Shown here: positions 1-11,322 of the stretch, piece after piece
How the letters are laid out: every line of letters starts with the position of its first letter
Numbering within the stretch: position 1 is the stretch's first letter
From: Orychophragmus violaceus
Taxonomy: Eukaryota > Streptophyta > Magnoliopsida > Brassicales > Brassicaceae
Assembly (NCBI GenBank): GCA_030180135.1
Contig: CM058239.1
Coordinates: 76,515,823-76,579,822, forward strand
Length of the DNA stretch: 64,000 nt
Direction of reading: 5' to 3'
Notes under the pieces: generated by a model
What the model was told of the DNA's origin: nothing
Database searches by the model: none
Seen by the model: the letters and a program-made list of their open reading frames with translations, nothing else
Position numbers and translations under genes: made by a program

Positions 1-948
1 TCACATAATCACTGCTCCAGCTGTAACTAAGAAGGATCTGCCAAGTAGTAGAGGATCATCCGGTTCCATATCATATTTTAGCACCACGAAGTCTGTTGGA
101 ATCAAGTAGTTTCCAACTCTGACAGGGATGTCCTCAAGAACTCCTTCTGGGATCCTCTTCGATCGATCAACTAGGATTAGAGAGATCCTAGTTTGCTGGA
201 AATCAGTCAATCCCAGTCTCTCAGCCACAAAGTATGGCATGAGATTCGCACTAGCTCCCAAGTCGCATAAAGAGTGCTTGAAGCTGTCCTCGAAGATATA
301 GCAGTCTAGCGTAAAGACTCCTGGATCTGGAAGCTTCTCTGGGATCTGATTCAGCAGCACAGAACTGACTCGCTTAGATACAATCATCACCCCCTCTTTC
401 AAATGACCATCAGTGGAGACCATCTTCTTTGCATATCTCTGCACACAAGGATGAAATCGCGAGGCATCAGCTGGTGGAGTTTCATTCAGCTCCTTATCCA
501 TCACCACCATGCATTTGACCACATTCTGCTCATGTTTAGACCTCATATGAACTCTGGGGAATGGTATAGGAGGTTTGTAGACTTTCTCCTGAGCAAAAAC
601 ATCAGATTTGGACGAAATTGGGTCTGCCCGACTGTAGCGTCGACCGATGCAGAAGTGGTGTCGGTCGACACTAAGTGATGTCGACCCTTCAATGTCGGGC
701 ATGGTCGATTTCTGTTCATCATGAGAACTCGAAATTGCCGTCAGAACTGCGTGTCGACCGACACTAAGAGGGTGTCGATCGACACCGAGAGCTATAGTCA
801 AAAGATCAATGTCGATCTCGGTCGATTTTGGTCCGCCAAAACTCTCGAACTCGGGTGTTTCAGTGGGTGTCGACCGACACTGAGAAGTTTTGTCGATTGA
901 CGCTGAGTCTGCAGGCTCGGATTCTTCTCTGTTTGCCACGATTTCCAC
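1..948 (-). pseudogene. Athila-1 gag C-terminal linker and retropepsin-like domain (partial)
   Basis: A 315-codon open frame running off the left edge. Residues about 195-315 resemble the aspartic-protease region of plant gypsy polyproteins: the sequence CDLGASANLMP carries the D-L-G-A-S form of the active site, followed by a conserved VGNYLIPTDF and LLLGRSFL stretch. The first 120 residues are a low-complexity linker containing repeated V-D-R-H type motifs, which are the translation of the paired CGATCG modules. The frame is separated from gag by stops and frameshifts, so it is called a pseudogene although the frame itself is open. Reverse transcriptase would lie to the left, outside the window. 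Confidence 0.85.
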
Positions 949-1065
949 AGCCTTAACTCCAAATTATGATCCCTGATCCAGCCTATCTTCAACCTGAACC
1001 GAGATAGCATTGACGTGGGCATTCTGAACATTCTTACCTTTGATTGAACCTGAAATCTGAGCCAC

Positions 1066-2310
1066 TTATGTATCCAACTGCCTCATATGAGTGTTCATGA
1101 TCTCAAACTTCCCATTCAGACTGTAGAGTGCATCCATCTTCTTGTTGAAGTTCACAGTAGTCTCTGTCTGCCCCTCAAGTATCTGCTCCATCATAGCTTC
1201 CAACTTACTCCCATGAGCATTAGCAACAGGGGGGGCCTGATAATAAGAAGCTCCATAGTTCTTTGTTAAGGAACTGTTCAGCTGCTGGAAAGGCTTCTGG
1301 AATGCAGACTTCTGAGTGAAAGAAGCAGGATTTTGAGTACCATACTTCTGAAATCCAGACCCTCCAATGTAATTCACGGCTTCTTGTGCACACTCCTCAG
1401 CTTTAGATGCCTCATGGGGCTGCTTCTTCCCAAGCAAAATGATGTAGACAGAATCAATCTTGTTATCTAACTCATCTATATGTGAGTTATCAGCTTTGCC
1501 ACCATTCTTCTGTCTCTCCACATCAGCATTCTTGACACTATTGAAAGTTATCAAGTTATCAATAAGCTCTTTGGCTCATTTTGGGGACTTAGTGTAGAAT
1601 TTCCCATTACTTGTTGCGCCCATAGCCATCTGATACCACAAATCTACACCTCTGAAAAAGATGCTCAACTGACGAACCTCAGAGAAACCATGGTGTGGGC
1701 AATCTATTTGGTATCTCTTGATTCTCACCCAAGCTGCCTTAAAAGGCTCTGTAGATCCCTGCTTGAAGGTCAAGAGCTCCTGTCTAAGCTGATCGGACCT
1801 AGCATCATCATAAAAGTGTCGAAGGAACCCCTTCTTGACTGCATCCCAAGTAGTCAGAGATCCTGGTGGTAGCTGTTTCAACAAGTGAGCTGCTTCTCCA
1901 TTGAGAGAAAATGGGAAAAGCTTGCAGAAAAGATAATCAAATGAGACTCCCTCAGCCTTAATACTACTATCCAATTCCTCGAAGGTCTCTATGTGATCCA
2001 TAGGATGCTCGCTAGAGAGACCATGAAACTGATGCTTCCCAACCAGTGCGTAGTACTCTGGCTTCAACTCAAATTCAGCTCTGGTAAATGGAGGTGGTCG
2101 AATCGCAGACCGATTAACATAGAATTGATATAGTCTGTTAGAATCAGCAAGTGTCTTCTTGTGACCAGCTTCCTGTTGTGCATGTTCCGCGCCCACGGCA
2201 ACATCTGGCACGATGGGGGTTCCTTCCCCATCCAGTTTCTGACCCTTTGTGTTGCATATATGACCCTCTTGGTCTCGTAAAGTGCCGTCCTCTCCGCGAA
2301 TCTGAATCAA
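1066..2310 (-). pseudogene. Athila-1 Gag
   Basis: Capsid-type Gag of a Ty3/gypsy element, the particle structural protein. Codons 2310-1576 carry the retrotransposon gag domain (PF03732-like): the motifs AHLLKQLPPGSL and KKGFLRHFYDDARSD, then PHHGFSEV and FFRGVDLWYQ. The frame stops at 1576 and resumes at 1554-1066 with the Gag C-terminal part (YIGGSGFQ, then a coiled segment ending in HMRQLDT). The same motifs in the same order occur in Athila-2 Gag at 46086-47954. No CCHC zinc knuckle is seen. Broken by a stop and lost joining codons, so probably not functional. Confidence 0.88.
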
Positions 2311-2513
2311 AGGTTCTATAGAAAGAATCCTGCTAAGTGTTCAAGCGCTTGGTATCTCTGGTCGCGTCCGGTGTCGATCGATTCAAGAAGAGTGTCGATC
2401 GACACTATACGATTCCTGCAACACCAAACAAACAAGAACGTGAGTAAAACAAGAAAAATTAAAAATACTTAGTCTAAATTCTAATACTGAATCTATCGGC
2501 GAACTCAAACGAG

Positions 2514-2531
2514 TCCCCGGCAACGGCGCCA
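2514..2531 (-). other. Athila-1 primer-binding site (tRNA-Asp)
   Basis: On the minus strand this reads TGGCGCCGTTGCCGGGGA, complementary to the 3' end of plant tRNA-Asp (GTC). It lies 6 bp inside the LTR end at 2538, the same spacing as in Athila-2. It fixes the orientation of the element and the position of the LTR boundary. Confidence 0.93.
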
Positions 2532-2537
2532 AAAACT

Positions 2538-2826
2538 TGATAGAGTCAAATTATATCCCTATTCTACTGCAAGTGCACAATTATGCGAATGTAGTATTCA
2601 GGGTATCGTATCCACAGGGACACAAGATTCACGCGATAGACTGTGTAGTCGAATTAAGCTAAGCGAAACAGATTGTAAAGCAGTAAACAAGGAGCAAGTA
2701 AACGAGTGCAATGAGACGAGTGTAGGCAATTAGCGAAGCATCAGGTTTCAGGAAATTCTCAGGAAATCAGGATATCAGATAACAAACAATCAGGATTCAA
2801 TCTATTAGCGTTCTTGAACTAGAATC
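2538..2826 (-). repeat. Athila-1 5' LTR, U5-side part
   Basis: 3' end of the 5' LTR on the minus strand, ending in CA next to the primer-binding site. It aligns by eye with the ends of the Athila-2 LTRs (the stretch around the last 150 bases, with a shared CTACA and TGTGCACTTGCAGT core). The other part of this LTR is at 9872-10730. Confidence 0.9.
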
Positions 2827-3516
2827 TGTAGGATTATTTGTGTGTTCATGGTTCAATTAACAGATTGCAACGTAGCACATATAACTCAGATCTAGGTTCT
2901 TGCAGAACGAATCACAAAACCAAACCTGATCATTACCTTTCAGATTGCAGCGGATTGATGGATGGTAATGATGAGATCAGCTAGAACAGATCAGATGCCT
3001 GTTCCTCCTTCAGTATCCACACTCTTACAAGCCGGGATGGTTGCTAGACCAAAGCAATGGATTGATCAGAGAGAGAAGAGAGACGGCTCAGGTTTTAGGT
3101 CGCAGACTGTTAGAGTCGAAATTATAAGACGACTCATATAAATATCGACTCTGTCATAAACCTAAACCGATGTCTCGGTTTCGCAACTGTGTCGACCGAC
3201 ACATACACTTGTGTCGATCAACACAAGTCATTTGTCTCGATATGGGCCCAAGTGATTAAACTAACGGCCCAACTCTCTGCACAAATACAGTAAATGCCTT
3301 GCATCTTACCGTATTCATTCCATGTTAACTTTCCCGTTAGCTATGGTGTGTGACCCTTTGGGATCATACAATACTGGTAATAAGTCCTAAACTTATAGAT
3401 CAAGAGCGGACTCTAGCAAGTCATCATGATCACCCAGTATTTATGACTTATGTCTGATCTCGACATTTATCATACTTTCTAGAGATAGTACGGTAGATTT
3501 CAGGACATTCCCAACA
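2827..3516 (-). repeat. Copia-A' 3' LTR
   Basis: 690 bp, TGT...ACA. Contains a pair of CGATCG-type modules at 3189-3202 and 3211-3224. It differs from 9182-9871 at three sites: CGTAG versus CCTAG near 2870, the second module (GATCAACAC versus GATCGACAC), and CTTTCCC versus CTTTTCC near 3330. Its interior side is followed by a polypurine tract (minus strand, CAAGTGGGAGAT, 3517-3528). Confidence 0.95.
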
Positions 3517-3588
3517 ATCTCCCACTTGTACTGGAATCCTACAAAGGACATTCCCAACAATCTTCCGATTGTACTGGAATCCTACATT
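3503..3588 (-). repeat. 43-bp tandem duplication across the LTR/polypurine-tract junction
   Basis: The segment starting GGACATTCCCAACAATCT at 3503 is repeated from 3546 with a 43-bp period and a few differences. The first copy includes the last bases of the 3' LTR and the functional-looking polypurine tract; the second carries a diverged tract (TCTTCCGATTG). Copia-A shows only one copy at the equivalent site (about 40740-40782). Confidence 0.85.
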
Positions 3589-4250
3589 CCCTAGTCCTTT
3601 TGTCTTAATATCTCGATCTGGCATAAGGCAAGATGCGTGTCATCCTTATATAGCCAGACCATGTTTATCGGACCAGATTTGATACTGACAATGCAAACGA
3701 CTTGGGCAAGTCCGTTTGGGAATGGCCATTCTCTTACCAGCTATCAAATCTCCGATTGGCCTAGAGATATTACCTCCGTTAAACGGCAGGGACAAATCCC
3801 ATCTTGTTCCATTACTATGAACTACATACTTCATAATACACCCAACCAAGGTCCTTATAGCTCCCAGTTACGAAACAGCGTTAGACAATGATCAAAGCGC
3901 ATTACTCCATGTGCAGCCACATGCATGCGAACTCAGGTCTAAGGACTATACTCTATAGTCGTATATGAGAACCTCTCATGACACAGATATTAATATCTTG
4001 TAGAGTTCTCATCAGCGGGCCATGTCCGGTCATATGCTCCCCTACATATACCTATGTGTCGACTTTGATGCCGCGCATCTATGACCCCTCGAAACTTGGT
4101 CATAAGTCTCAACACAATCTAGTCTCAAGTGGTTGTTGGTGTTCCAATTTCAACAACCTTCGACTATGGACACTATGATTTATGTCATTTCGTTAAATAT
4201 GGGGTTTCAGGATCAAGTCTACTCATGTACTTCGATGGCCCATATATAAT
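3589..4250 (-). other. Copia-A' non-coding 3' region between RNase H and the 3' LTR
   Basis: Long spacer with no retroelement domain. It matches the reverse complement of copia-A 39935-40768 with scattered differences. It contains an 84-codon frame (3637-3891, plus strand) and an overlapping 67-codon frame on the other strand (3646-3849); both have counterparts in copia-A. Conservation here may only reflect recent common ancestry. Confidence 0.7.
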
Positions 4251-6898
4251 GACATGAATCATTTTGGAACGATTATTTATATCACAGTTAAAATAATCCA
4301 GAAATCATTAGATTTCATAAACATAAAATATTATGTTTACATGAACCTTTCAAAACAACTAAGTAAAGCCCTTTACAAACTCCCACTGAAATTAAGACTA
4401 CAACTTAATTTCACTCATCCTACAGCTACAGTCCGCGACTCGTGCTTAGGCATAAGGAGTGGCTTCGTTAATAGATTAGCAACGTTTTCATTCGATGAAA
4501 CTTGCTTATCTACTTAACACCTCTGTCATTTATCTCACAGAATAGGTTATACCTACCCTCAAGGTGTTTGGACCTCTGATGTGCAGCTAGCCTCATTTAT
4601 GCTGTGAATCACATCAAGTTCAGTGATGAACTCTTCTATCCAAACATCCTCTTTCGCCGCTTCTCAAGCTGCGAAATGTTCAGCTTAAGTCATGGAGTCA
4701 GCAACAGTGCCTTGCACCGCCAGTTAGACACAAGATATAGCCGGACTGTGACCAGGAATTATCTTTGTCTATTGGAAACTTGCCTTTCAGACTCTATCGA
4801 CTTGTAGCACCTCACTTTCTCCGTAAATCAAGAACTTATCCTAAGTATTCCTCAAATACTTCAGAATATTCTTTACGGCAATCCAGTGATTCTTTGCTGG
4901 ATTTGACTGGTCTTTACTTGTCTTGCTTAACATTAAAGCAACATCAAAACAAGTACGTGTCATGGCATACATGATAGATCCAATTGCCGACGCATATGGA
5001 ATCCTATCCATGCATTCAAGCTCAGCAGATATCGTAGGATACTGTTTCTTGCTTAACGTATTGCCATGTGACATTGGCATAAAACCCTTCTTGGATTGCT
5101 GATTACGTGTAGGACTTTGTCAATTTAAGAATTCTGACTTTGTCCTACCAGCTCTTTTGGATCTCTATCTTTAGATCCAAAATCCAAGAACTACGTGGCT
5201 TTACCCATGTCAATCATAAAACCAACTCCCTTTACCGACTGCAGTATTGGGACGTTATTTCCGAGAATCAGTATGTCATCGACATACACTATGAGAAATG
5301 CAATATTGCTCCCACTTATCTTTTAGTAAACGCACAGTTCCTCTTCGTTCCTGTTCAAGTCAAAACCTTGACTACTTCAACAGAACGAAGATTCCAACTC
5401 CGATATGTTTGCTTCCATCCATGAATGGATCAATGAAGCTAACTTACACATAGTGTAATTTTCGGAGTCCGGGCTCACTTTCGCTTCTTTGAATTTCGCA
5501 GATTCGTCGCTTTCAATGATCATCAGATCATGCGAACTTTCAATGATCATCAGATTCAACTAATGATGAGAAATCACTCTCGGATTAGTAACTGATTCAT
5601 TCAGATCTGCGAACTTCAGGCTTTACAGGTGCAGATTCTACAGAAATCTGTAAATCCATCCGTTGCTCTCCCTCAACAGGTTGAGCAGCCTCCTGTATTT
5701 CTCGAATTTCTTCGAGTTATACTTTTACTCCCACTGTTCTTCTTGGAAAGTTACTTCCCCTCTTAGAAAACAGAATGGACGTAAAAGTAACAAGCCTTGG
5801 TTTCCCTAGGACAACCGGCGAAGTAGCACAATTACAAATACTCAGTAAAGACGAATTTGGATCGATTCCAATCCACATTTACGTGGTGTCTTTCAACTGA
5901 TATTGGTGGAACTATTTCAGCGTAAACTTAGATATTTTAGAGCGTTATTCTTAAAGAATATCATGGAAGATTCGTGTGACTCATCTTTAATCATTTCTAA
6001 TAAGATCTGATTCTTTCTCACAGAAACACCTCTAGGTTTTCAGGAGAAATGAGCTGTGAAACGATTTCACACTCATTCAGATGATCACACAATCAATGAC
6101 TTAAGTGTTCTCACTCGTGATCTAATCCAGAGTCTTAATACTTTTGTCATTCAGATTCCATTCTTCATTCTGGAACTCTTTCGACCATGTCAAAGAATTC
6201 CGACTTGTGTCTCATCAATTGAACACAGTCACACTCACTGAAGTAATCAGTAGAGACAATGAAGTACAGGAAATTTTCTCTGGCATTACTGCTTATCGGA
6301 CCACATACATGAGTATGTTCAATCTCCAATAAGCCTTTGGGCCTTTCTCTAGCTCGGCTAAGACGGGCCCTATGTCTTTTGGTCTAGTAAGCAGAATTCA
6401 TGTCTCATAAGATATCCATTTAAATGAGCCCAAAAGTCCATAACTATGGGGTTTCTGAATCTGACTTACTCTCTGTGACCAAAACATTTATGCCAAGAAA
6501 AATCAGGTTTAATTCATCAGATTTAAACCAATTGCGATATTTATGTTATATTTTAGGCACTCTATGGTTTAAGACATAAAACCCATTCCTTGAATAGGGT
6601 GCTACAATTGATATTTCATTAAGATCAAAAGAACAAACTTGTCTTTTATCAAAAATGAAAAACATTCAAATTCTTTACAAGAAATTGAAAGACAACTCTG
6701 CTTAAAGCAGGTACATTGTAGCAATTACTTAATAAAACCAAGCCTCAAAGGCATCTACAAGTGAAAACCCTATGGCTGAGGCAGCTTCCCAAGCTCCTTC
6801 CAGACACGCAGTTCCACTTGCCCTTCCTTCAACGTTCTACTGTTGCTCAGGCTCTGCATATTATAACAAATATCAGTGCCACAACCAGTATCCAATAC
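4251..6898 (-). pseudogene. Copia-A' pol remnant (protease, integrase, RT, RNase H)
   Basis: Only fragments of copia pol can be read on the minus strand. The clearest (5080-4841) matches the end of the RT domain in copia-A: RIPYASAIGSIMYAM followed by NHWIAVKNILKYLRNT. A protease start with VLDTGCG-type residues follows Gag near 6890, and integrase-like words appear near 6100-6250. Stops and frameshifts are frequent throughout, so no protease, integrase, RT or RNase H can be made. The overall length, about 3.4 kb from Gag to the LTR, is close to that of copia-A, so this is decay by point change and small indels plus some loss, not one large deletion. Confidence 0.82.
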
Positions 6899-7789
6899 CT
6901 ATAAGGTATAACTTGAAGTAATAACATGAATACCTGAGGAAGTAGTCTCATACATCAACTTCAACTCCTCATAATCTTCCATGAATTTAATGCAATCTCT
7001 CTTCCAATGCCCAGTCTCTTTACAGTAGCAGCACTTACCAACGTAAGAGGTATCTGACTCGGGCTCAGAAGACACACTCTTGCCATGATTCAAAATCTGG
7101 ACAACTTTGTCTTCACCCTTGTCAGCTTTAGGTTTAGTAAACCTACCCTTCTCATTCATGAGATTGTACAGGGTACTCTTCACGTTTGGCTCAACTGTCT
7201 TGAGCATGTCATGCAGTTCAGTCAACGTCTTCGTTAAGCCTTTCTTGATATAGTCCCTTACGAACTTATCATAGCTTGATGGCAGTGACTGCAGAATGAT
7301 ATCAGTTGCCAATTCTTGGCTAACTGGATAATCCAGTTTCCTCAGGTTATCAACGTAACCCATCATTTTACTGACATGAGGACTTACTGGATGATCATTT
7401 GGTAGCTTGCAGCTAGTGAGAGATTTAACCAACTGGTATCTCTCCACTCTTACCTGCTCCTGAAATTTCAATTTCAAGCTGCTGATCATCTCTATTGGCG
7501 ACTCCATGTTCTCATATTGCTTCCGCAACTCTGAGTCCATGGTAGCCAATATCAGACCACGCACATCTACCGTATCATTATAATGCTTATTCCAAGCATT
7601 ATATACTGCATGACTGGCTTTGGATCCGATCCTCTCGGGGAGAGATTTCTCAAGGACATAGTCCTTTCTCTCATGCCTGAGAACTAGCCTCAGGTTCCGC
7701 GACCAAGTCAAGAAATTTGATCCGTTCAGTTTGTCCATCTCAAGGACATACCGGATCGAGAAAGTGTTTTGATTGTTTGTGCTCGTCAT
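6899..7789 (-). CDS. Copia-A' Gag
   Basis: A single open frame of 296 codons starting MTSTNNQNTFSIR. It resembles plant copia Gag (UBN2 type): an N-terminal LNGSNFLTWSRNLRLVL motif, a central helical capsid-like region with PHVSKMMGYVDNLRKLDYPVS, and one zinc knuckle near residues 253-266, CCYCKETGHWKRDC. It aligns along its length with copia-A Gag (36205-37070). Gag is the only intact frame of this element and would be translated from the genomic RNA after a leader of about 1.4 kb. The frame runs into the start of protease and then stops. Confidence 0.9.
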   Translation of the reverse strand: MTSTNNQNTFSIRYVLEMDKLNGSNFLTWSRNLRLVLRHERKDYVLEKSLPERIGSKASHAVYNAWNKHYNDTVDVRGLILATMDSELRKQYENMESPIEMISSLKLKFQEQVRVERYQLVKSLTSCKLPNDHPVSPHVSKMMGYVDNLRKLDYPVSQELATDIILQSLPSSYDKFVRDYIKKGLTKTLTELHDMLKTVEPNVKSTLYNLMNEKGRFTKPKADKGEDKVVQILNHGKSVSSEPESDTSYVGKCCYCKETGHWKRDCIKFMEDYEELKLMYETTSSGIHVITSSYTL

Positions 7790-9167
7790 AGCTGAAATTT
7801 AGAGATAAATAGAGTTTTAGTTATTAAGTTCATAAAAGAGTAATCTTAACAACTTATAAGAAAACTCGCATTGTATTCAAAATTTCTTTGTTTAACCTCA
7901 TAAGAATGCAATGATTCCGAGACCCATGTTCAGCTAAATCCAAAGTGGGCCACTGGCCGTCACCCAGAATTAGCTTTACTTGGTAAGCATACACACAGCT
8001 AGTTATAACCAATAACTCTCGGTTGTGAATTGGACCCGAGGCCCAAATTCACCAGATGTCTCAAGGCTCGGGACTCCCGATGGCCCAGTCAAGGAAACCA
8101 ATCTCTTACAGCCAAATAATCACTGAAATCTGGGACTCCCAATGAAATCAGTGACTATATATACTACTTTACTTACGCGAAAACAGACACCTCACACTGT
8201 AAGCCATGTCTGTAATCAAATAAGCGTTAAGTAGCTGACAAGATTGGAAAGACATCCAAGCTTGATATTGTTTTTGAGGATTTTAAGTTTTATTTCCAAA
8301 AATAGAAGATTACTATTTTGGGAAACTTTCTTATTTTAGAAACTTTCTAAATTTAGTAACTTATTAAAGTTTTCGGTTGGGTCACAAATTATAGGACCAA
8401 TTCTTGGCCCGAGACCACAGAATTCCAATTGGCCCAATAATTTGACATAACCGATCCGGTTTATTAATTCTGGTCCAAGACCAAATTAACTATCAAAACC
8501 ATCAGTTATTTACTAAACCAGACCAGCTCTAAATTATTTGGTCCAACCAAATCAAACTTAGACCAGCCTTCGGTTTAGGTTAAAATTCAATTTTATGAAT
8601 TTCAATCCGGTTTAACCAGAAATAAAATTATTTCCAGCAAACCGCGATTTGGGTTAACCGCTTGAACCACCAATTAAATTGGATCGGTTCAGTTAAGTCC
8701 AAAACCGGGAAGAAACACCTTGTGTTTTAGCCAATTTTGACCTAACTTGCGGTTCTGGCTAAAGTAGACAATGAACCACAATCGGATTGATCGGTTCATT
8801 GTCTCGGTTTAGGGAAAGATGAACCACGAAGCTCGGCTGAACCGATTGGCTACTCGCGGATCATCTGCATCGCCTTCGTATCGATCGATATGAGTCTTTC
8901 ATGTCGATCGATACTAGCGAGTATCAGCTCGGGTCAATCGGGTCATCAGGACCGCGAGATGTCAATCGGATCGATCGATATCGACCGATACCTCGCTCCC
9001 TCGTCGATCGACACGGGCGACCAGATCGCACACCAATGGCTTTCAATCGGATTGATGCGATCTAATTCTTAGGTTTTCATGTTTTCTGATCAAATTTCTT
9101 AACCAAATTCGATTTTAAACAGTAAGAACAACCTAAATCAGATTCATAAAGCAAAAACCAATAACCT
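7790..9167 (-). promoter_or_regulatory. Copia-A' untranslated leader between primer-binding site and Gag
   Basis: About 1.4 kb without a coding frame, rich in short GGTT/AACC words. It contains CGATCG-type modules at 8878-8891, 8901-8914, 8978-8991 and 9001-9014, in the same position relative to the primer-binding site as the modules in copia-A (34785-34920). It is unusually long for a copia leader and may hold packaging or dimerisation signals; that is inference. Confidence 0.7.
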
Positions 9168-9180
9168 GGCTCTGATACCA
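9168..9180 (-). other. Copia-A' primer-binding site (initiator tRNA-Met)
   Basis: Minus strand TGGTATCAGAGCC, complementary to the 3' end of plant initiator tRNA-Met, one base from the 5' LTR (9182). Defines the minus orientation. Confidence 0.95.
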
Positions 9181-9181
9181 C

Positions 9182-9871
9182 TGTAGGATTATTTGTGTGT
9201 TCATGGTTCAATTAACAGATTGCAACCTAGCACATATAACTCAGATCTAGGTTCTTGCAGAACGAATCACAAAACCAAACCTGATCATTACCTTTCAGAT
9301 TGCAGCGGATTGATGGATGGTAATGATGAGATCAGCTAGAACAGATCAGATGCCTGTTCCTCCTTCAGTATCCACACTCTTACAAGCCGGGATGGTTGCT
9401 AGACCAAAGCAATGGATTGATCAGAGAGAGAAGAGAGACGGCTCAGGTTTTAGGTCGCAGACTGTTAGAGTCGAAATTATAAGACGACTCATATAAATAT
9501 CGACTCTGTCATAAACCTAAACCGATGTCTCGGTTTCGCAACTGTGTCGACCGACACATACACTTGTGTCGATCGACACAAGTCATTTGTCTCGATATGG
9601 GCCCAAGTGATTAAACTAACGGCCCAACTCTCTGCACAAATACAGTAAATGCCTTGCATCTTACCGTATTCATTCCATGTTAACTTTTCCGTTAGCTATG
9701 GTGTGTGACCCTTTGGGATCATACAATACTGGTAATAAGTCCTAAACTTATAGATCAAGAGCGGACTCTAGCAAGTCATCATGATCACCCAGTATTTATG
9801 ACTTATGTCTGATCTCGACATTTATCATACTTTCTAGAGATAGTACGGTAGATTTCAGGACATTCCCAACA
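9182..9871 (-). repeat. Copia-A' 5' LTR
   Basis: 690 bp, TGT...ACA, nearly identical to 2827-3516 (three differences by eye). Holds modules GTGTCGACCGACAC (9544-9557) and GTGTCGATCGACAC (9566-9579). The outer end abuts target duplication GAATC and the resumed Athila-1 LTR. Confidence 0.96.
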
Positions 9872-10730
9872 GAATCACAGAAGTAAAACTAACCAGCTCT
9901 CGCTGCGATAATTATCTGTGTCTAACAACCTAGCAAGTCAACTCTCGTTGCGAATCCTAGAGTTCTAAACATGCATTAGTTCCAAGTTCGTTTGTTCACA
10001 ATTTCTCTAGACCAAATCTCTTTGCGAATAGATAAATTGCTCACCTAAATCCTTTCTAGCTAATTAACCAACTCTCGTTGTGAAAATCAACCTAATATCA
10101 GTAATCTAAATGGCCAGTTCAGATTAAGCGTTAAGAACGAGTTAGATGAAGAACTAGATGATGAATCCAAATTAATAAATTACTCTAACATTCATAGAAA
10201 TCCTTAACGAGAATCCCTAACCTAACAAGAGATCTACTCAGACATATCGATCATCACAAAAGACATAGTCGAAATAGATATCATATATTAAACCAAAAGA
10301 GTAAGAACAGGGGTTCGAAATCAAGTCTCTCTCGAGAACAAGATCAGCCCCAGATCTCCTAATCTAGTCGAATAATCTGTAGAATAAAACTTAGCCTAAC
10401 AAGTGGCTGTAAAACCTAATTAATAGCTAAAACACGTTTTGGGCCTTCTTGTAAATATGAGAAACTTCTAGGTAAATCTTGCAAATCTCCAAAAGCTGTA
10501 TTTTTGATGCGCATGAATTTCGTCTTTTAGTGGTGTCGACCGACACCAAGTGCAGACGCACCCAATGAACTCTGTGAAATCCATGTATGCTGCCAAATCA
10601 CTCCAAAAGCTCCCAGAATCTCCAAATAAGCTCCAAACGTGCTAAAACCTGTAAAACACCTAAAGGACTCGAAAGACTCGATTATGTACATATATCATGG
10701 CTCAAAACACCTAAAAACCATGATATATCA
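9872..10730 (-). repeat. Athila-1 5' LTR, U3-side part
   Basis: Rest of the split LTR. On the minus strand it starts TGATATATCATGG and contains, as in Athila-2, an inverted repeat next to the terminus (TATATCATGG ... CCATGATATA). One CGATCG-type unit, GTGTCGACCGACAC, is at 10533-10546. The first five bases (GAATC) are the copia-A' target duplication. Confidence 0.92.
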
Positions 10731-11322
10731 TAATCTGATAAGTAAGAAACTTGACAATTGTCTTATGAATGATGTTGTTTTAAATGCTTTTCCACAAGCA
10801 TATTGTGTCTTTGAATCTGGAGGGTGCTCTGACCATTTAAGGGGCAGGTTCCATCTTGCTGGCGAGTCGAGTAAACCGAAAGGGCCTTTTAAATTTGTCA
10901 ATGCAGTTGCATCGTCCGATGAGTTTATTCCAACAGTTTCAGAGTACTTGGAGGGAACGGATGACCTGTTTAGCTCTACCTCCTCTCTCTTTCGGCTTAC
11001 AAAGAAATTGAAGGAATTAAAACCAACCTCAAAAGCCTTGGGCAGGAAGAATGTTGCAAACATTACGATCAGAACTCGTGAAGCTCTTGCAGATTTGAAG
11101 TTGAAACAAGAAGCATCTCGTTTGGATCCTTCTCAAGCGAATTTTCGTGCTGAGACCATGGCTTATGAGCGTTGGGAGCATGTTTCACAGCTGGAGGAAC
11201 ATTTTTAAAAACAAAAAGCAAAGCTACATTGGCTAAAGGTGGGAGATCAGAATTCAAATGCTTTCTATAACGCAATAACAGCTCGTCGTGCGCGGAATGC
11301 AATTCGTGAGGTTGTTACCTAG
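10731..11322 (+). pseudogene. LINE ORF2 endonuclease C-terminus and linker
   Basis: The frame through 10731-11208 starts with the end of an AP-endonuclease domain: KLDNCLMNDVVLNAFPQ and then CSDH, the conserved serine-aspartate-histidine near the end of the fold. A helical linker to the RT follows. It stops at 11206-11208 and continues through LHWLKVGDQNSNAFYNAIT-like residues up to a second stop at 11320. Athila-1 inserted within the endonuclease, removing the N-terminal catalytic residues from this side. Confidence 0.85.

Larger units (their letters stand above)
2827..9871 (-). mobile_element. Copia-A': young, internally decayed Ty1/copia element inserted in the Athila-1 LTR
   Basis: Flanked by the 5-bp target duplication GAATC (2822-2826 and 9872-9876) and by two 690-bp LTRs (2827-3516 and 9182-9871) starting TGT and ending ACA. 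The LTRs differ at only three positions by eye. The primer-binding site at 9168-9180 and the Gag frame at 6899-7789 put it on the minus strand. Its LTRs are clearly homologous to those of copia-A (33973-41411). The pol region has no long open frame, in contrast to the 790-codon frame of copia-A. Confidence 0.96.
1..10730 (-). mobile_element. Athila-1: Ty3/gypsy (Athila-type) LTR retrotransposon, 5' part, cut by window edge
   Basis: Minus-strand element. Reading leftwards from 10730 there are a 5' LTR (10730-9872 and 2826-2538), a primer-binding site matching tRNA-Asp (2531-2514), gag and a retropepsin-like region; the rest lies beyond base 1. The LTR starts TGATATATCATGG on the minus strand, as in Athila-2. 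A copia element (2827-9871) is inserted in the LTR; without it and its 5-bp duplication the LTR is about 1143 bp, against 1181 bp in Athila-2. The element interrupts the LINE that resumes at 10731, so a TAATC target duplication (10731-10735) is predicted at its unseen other end. Confidence 0.93.

Noticed and set aside
10533..10563. Possible module pair in the Athila-1 LTR
   Set aside because: The first unit is clear (10533-10546) but the following GTGCAGACGCACC lacks the core and spacing; recorded as a single unit only.
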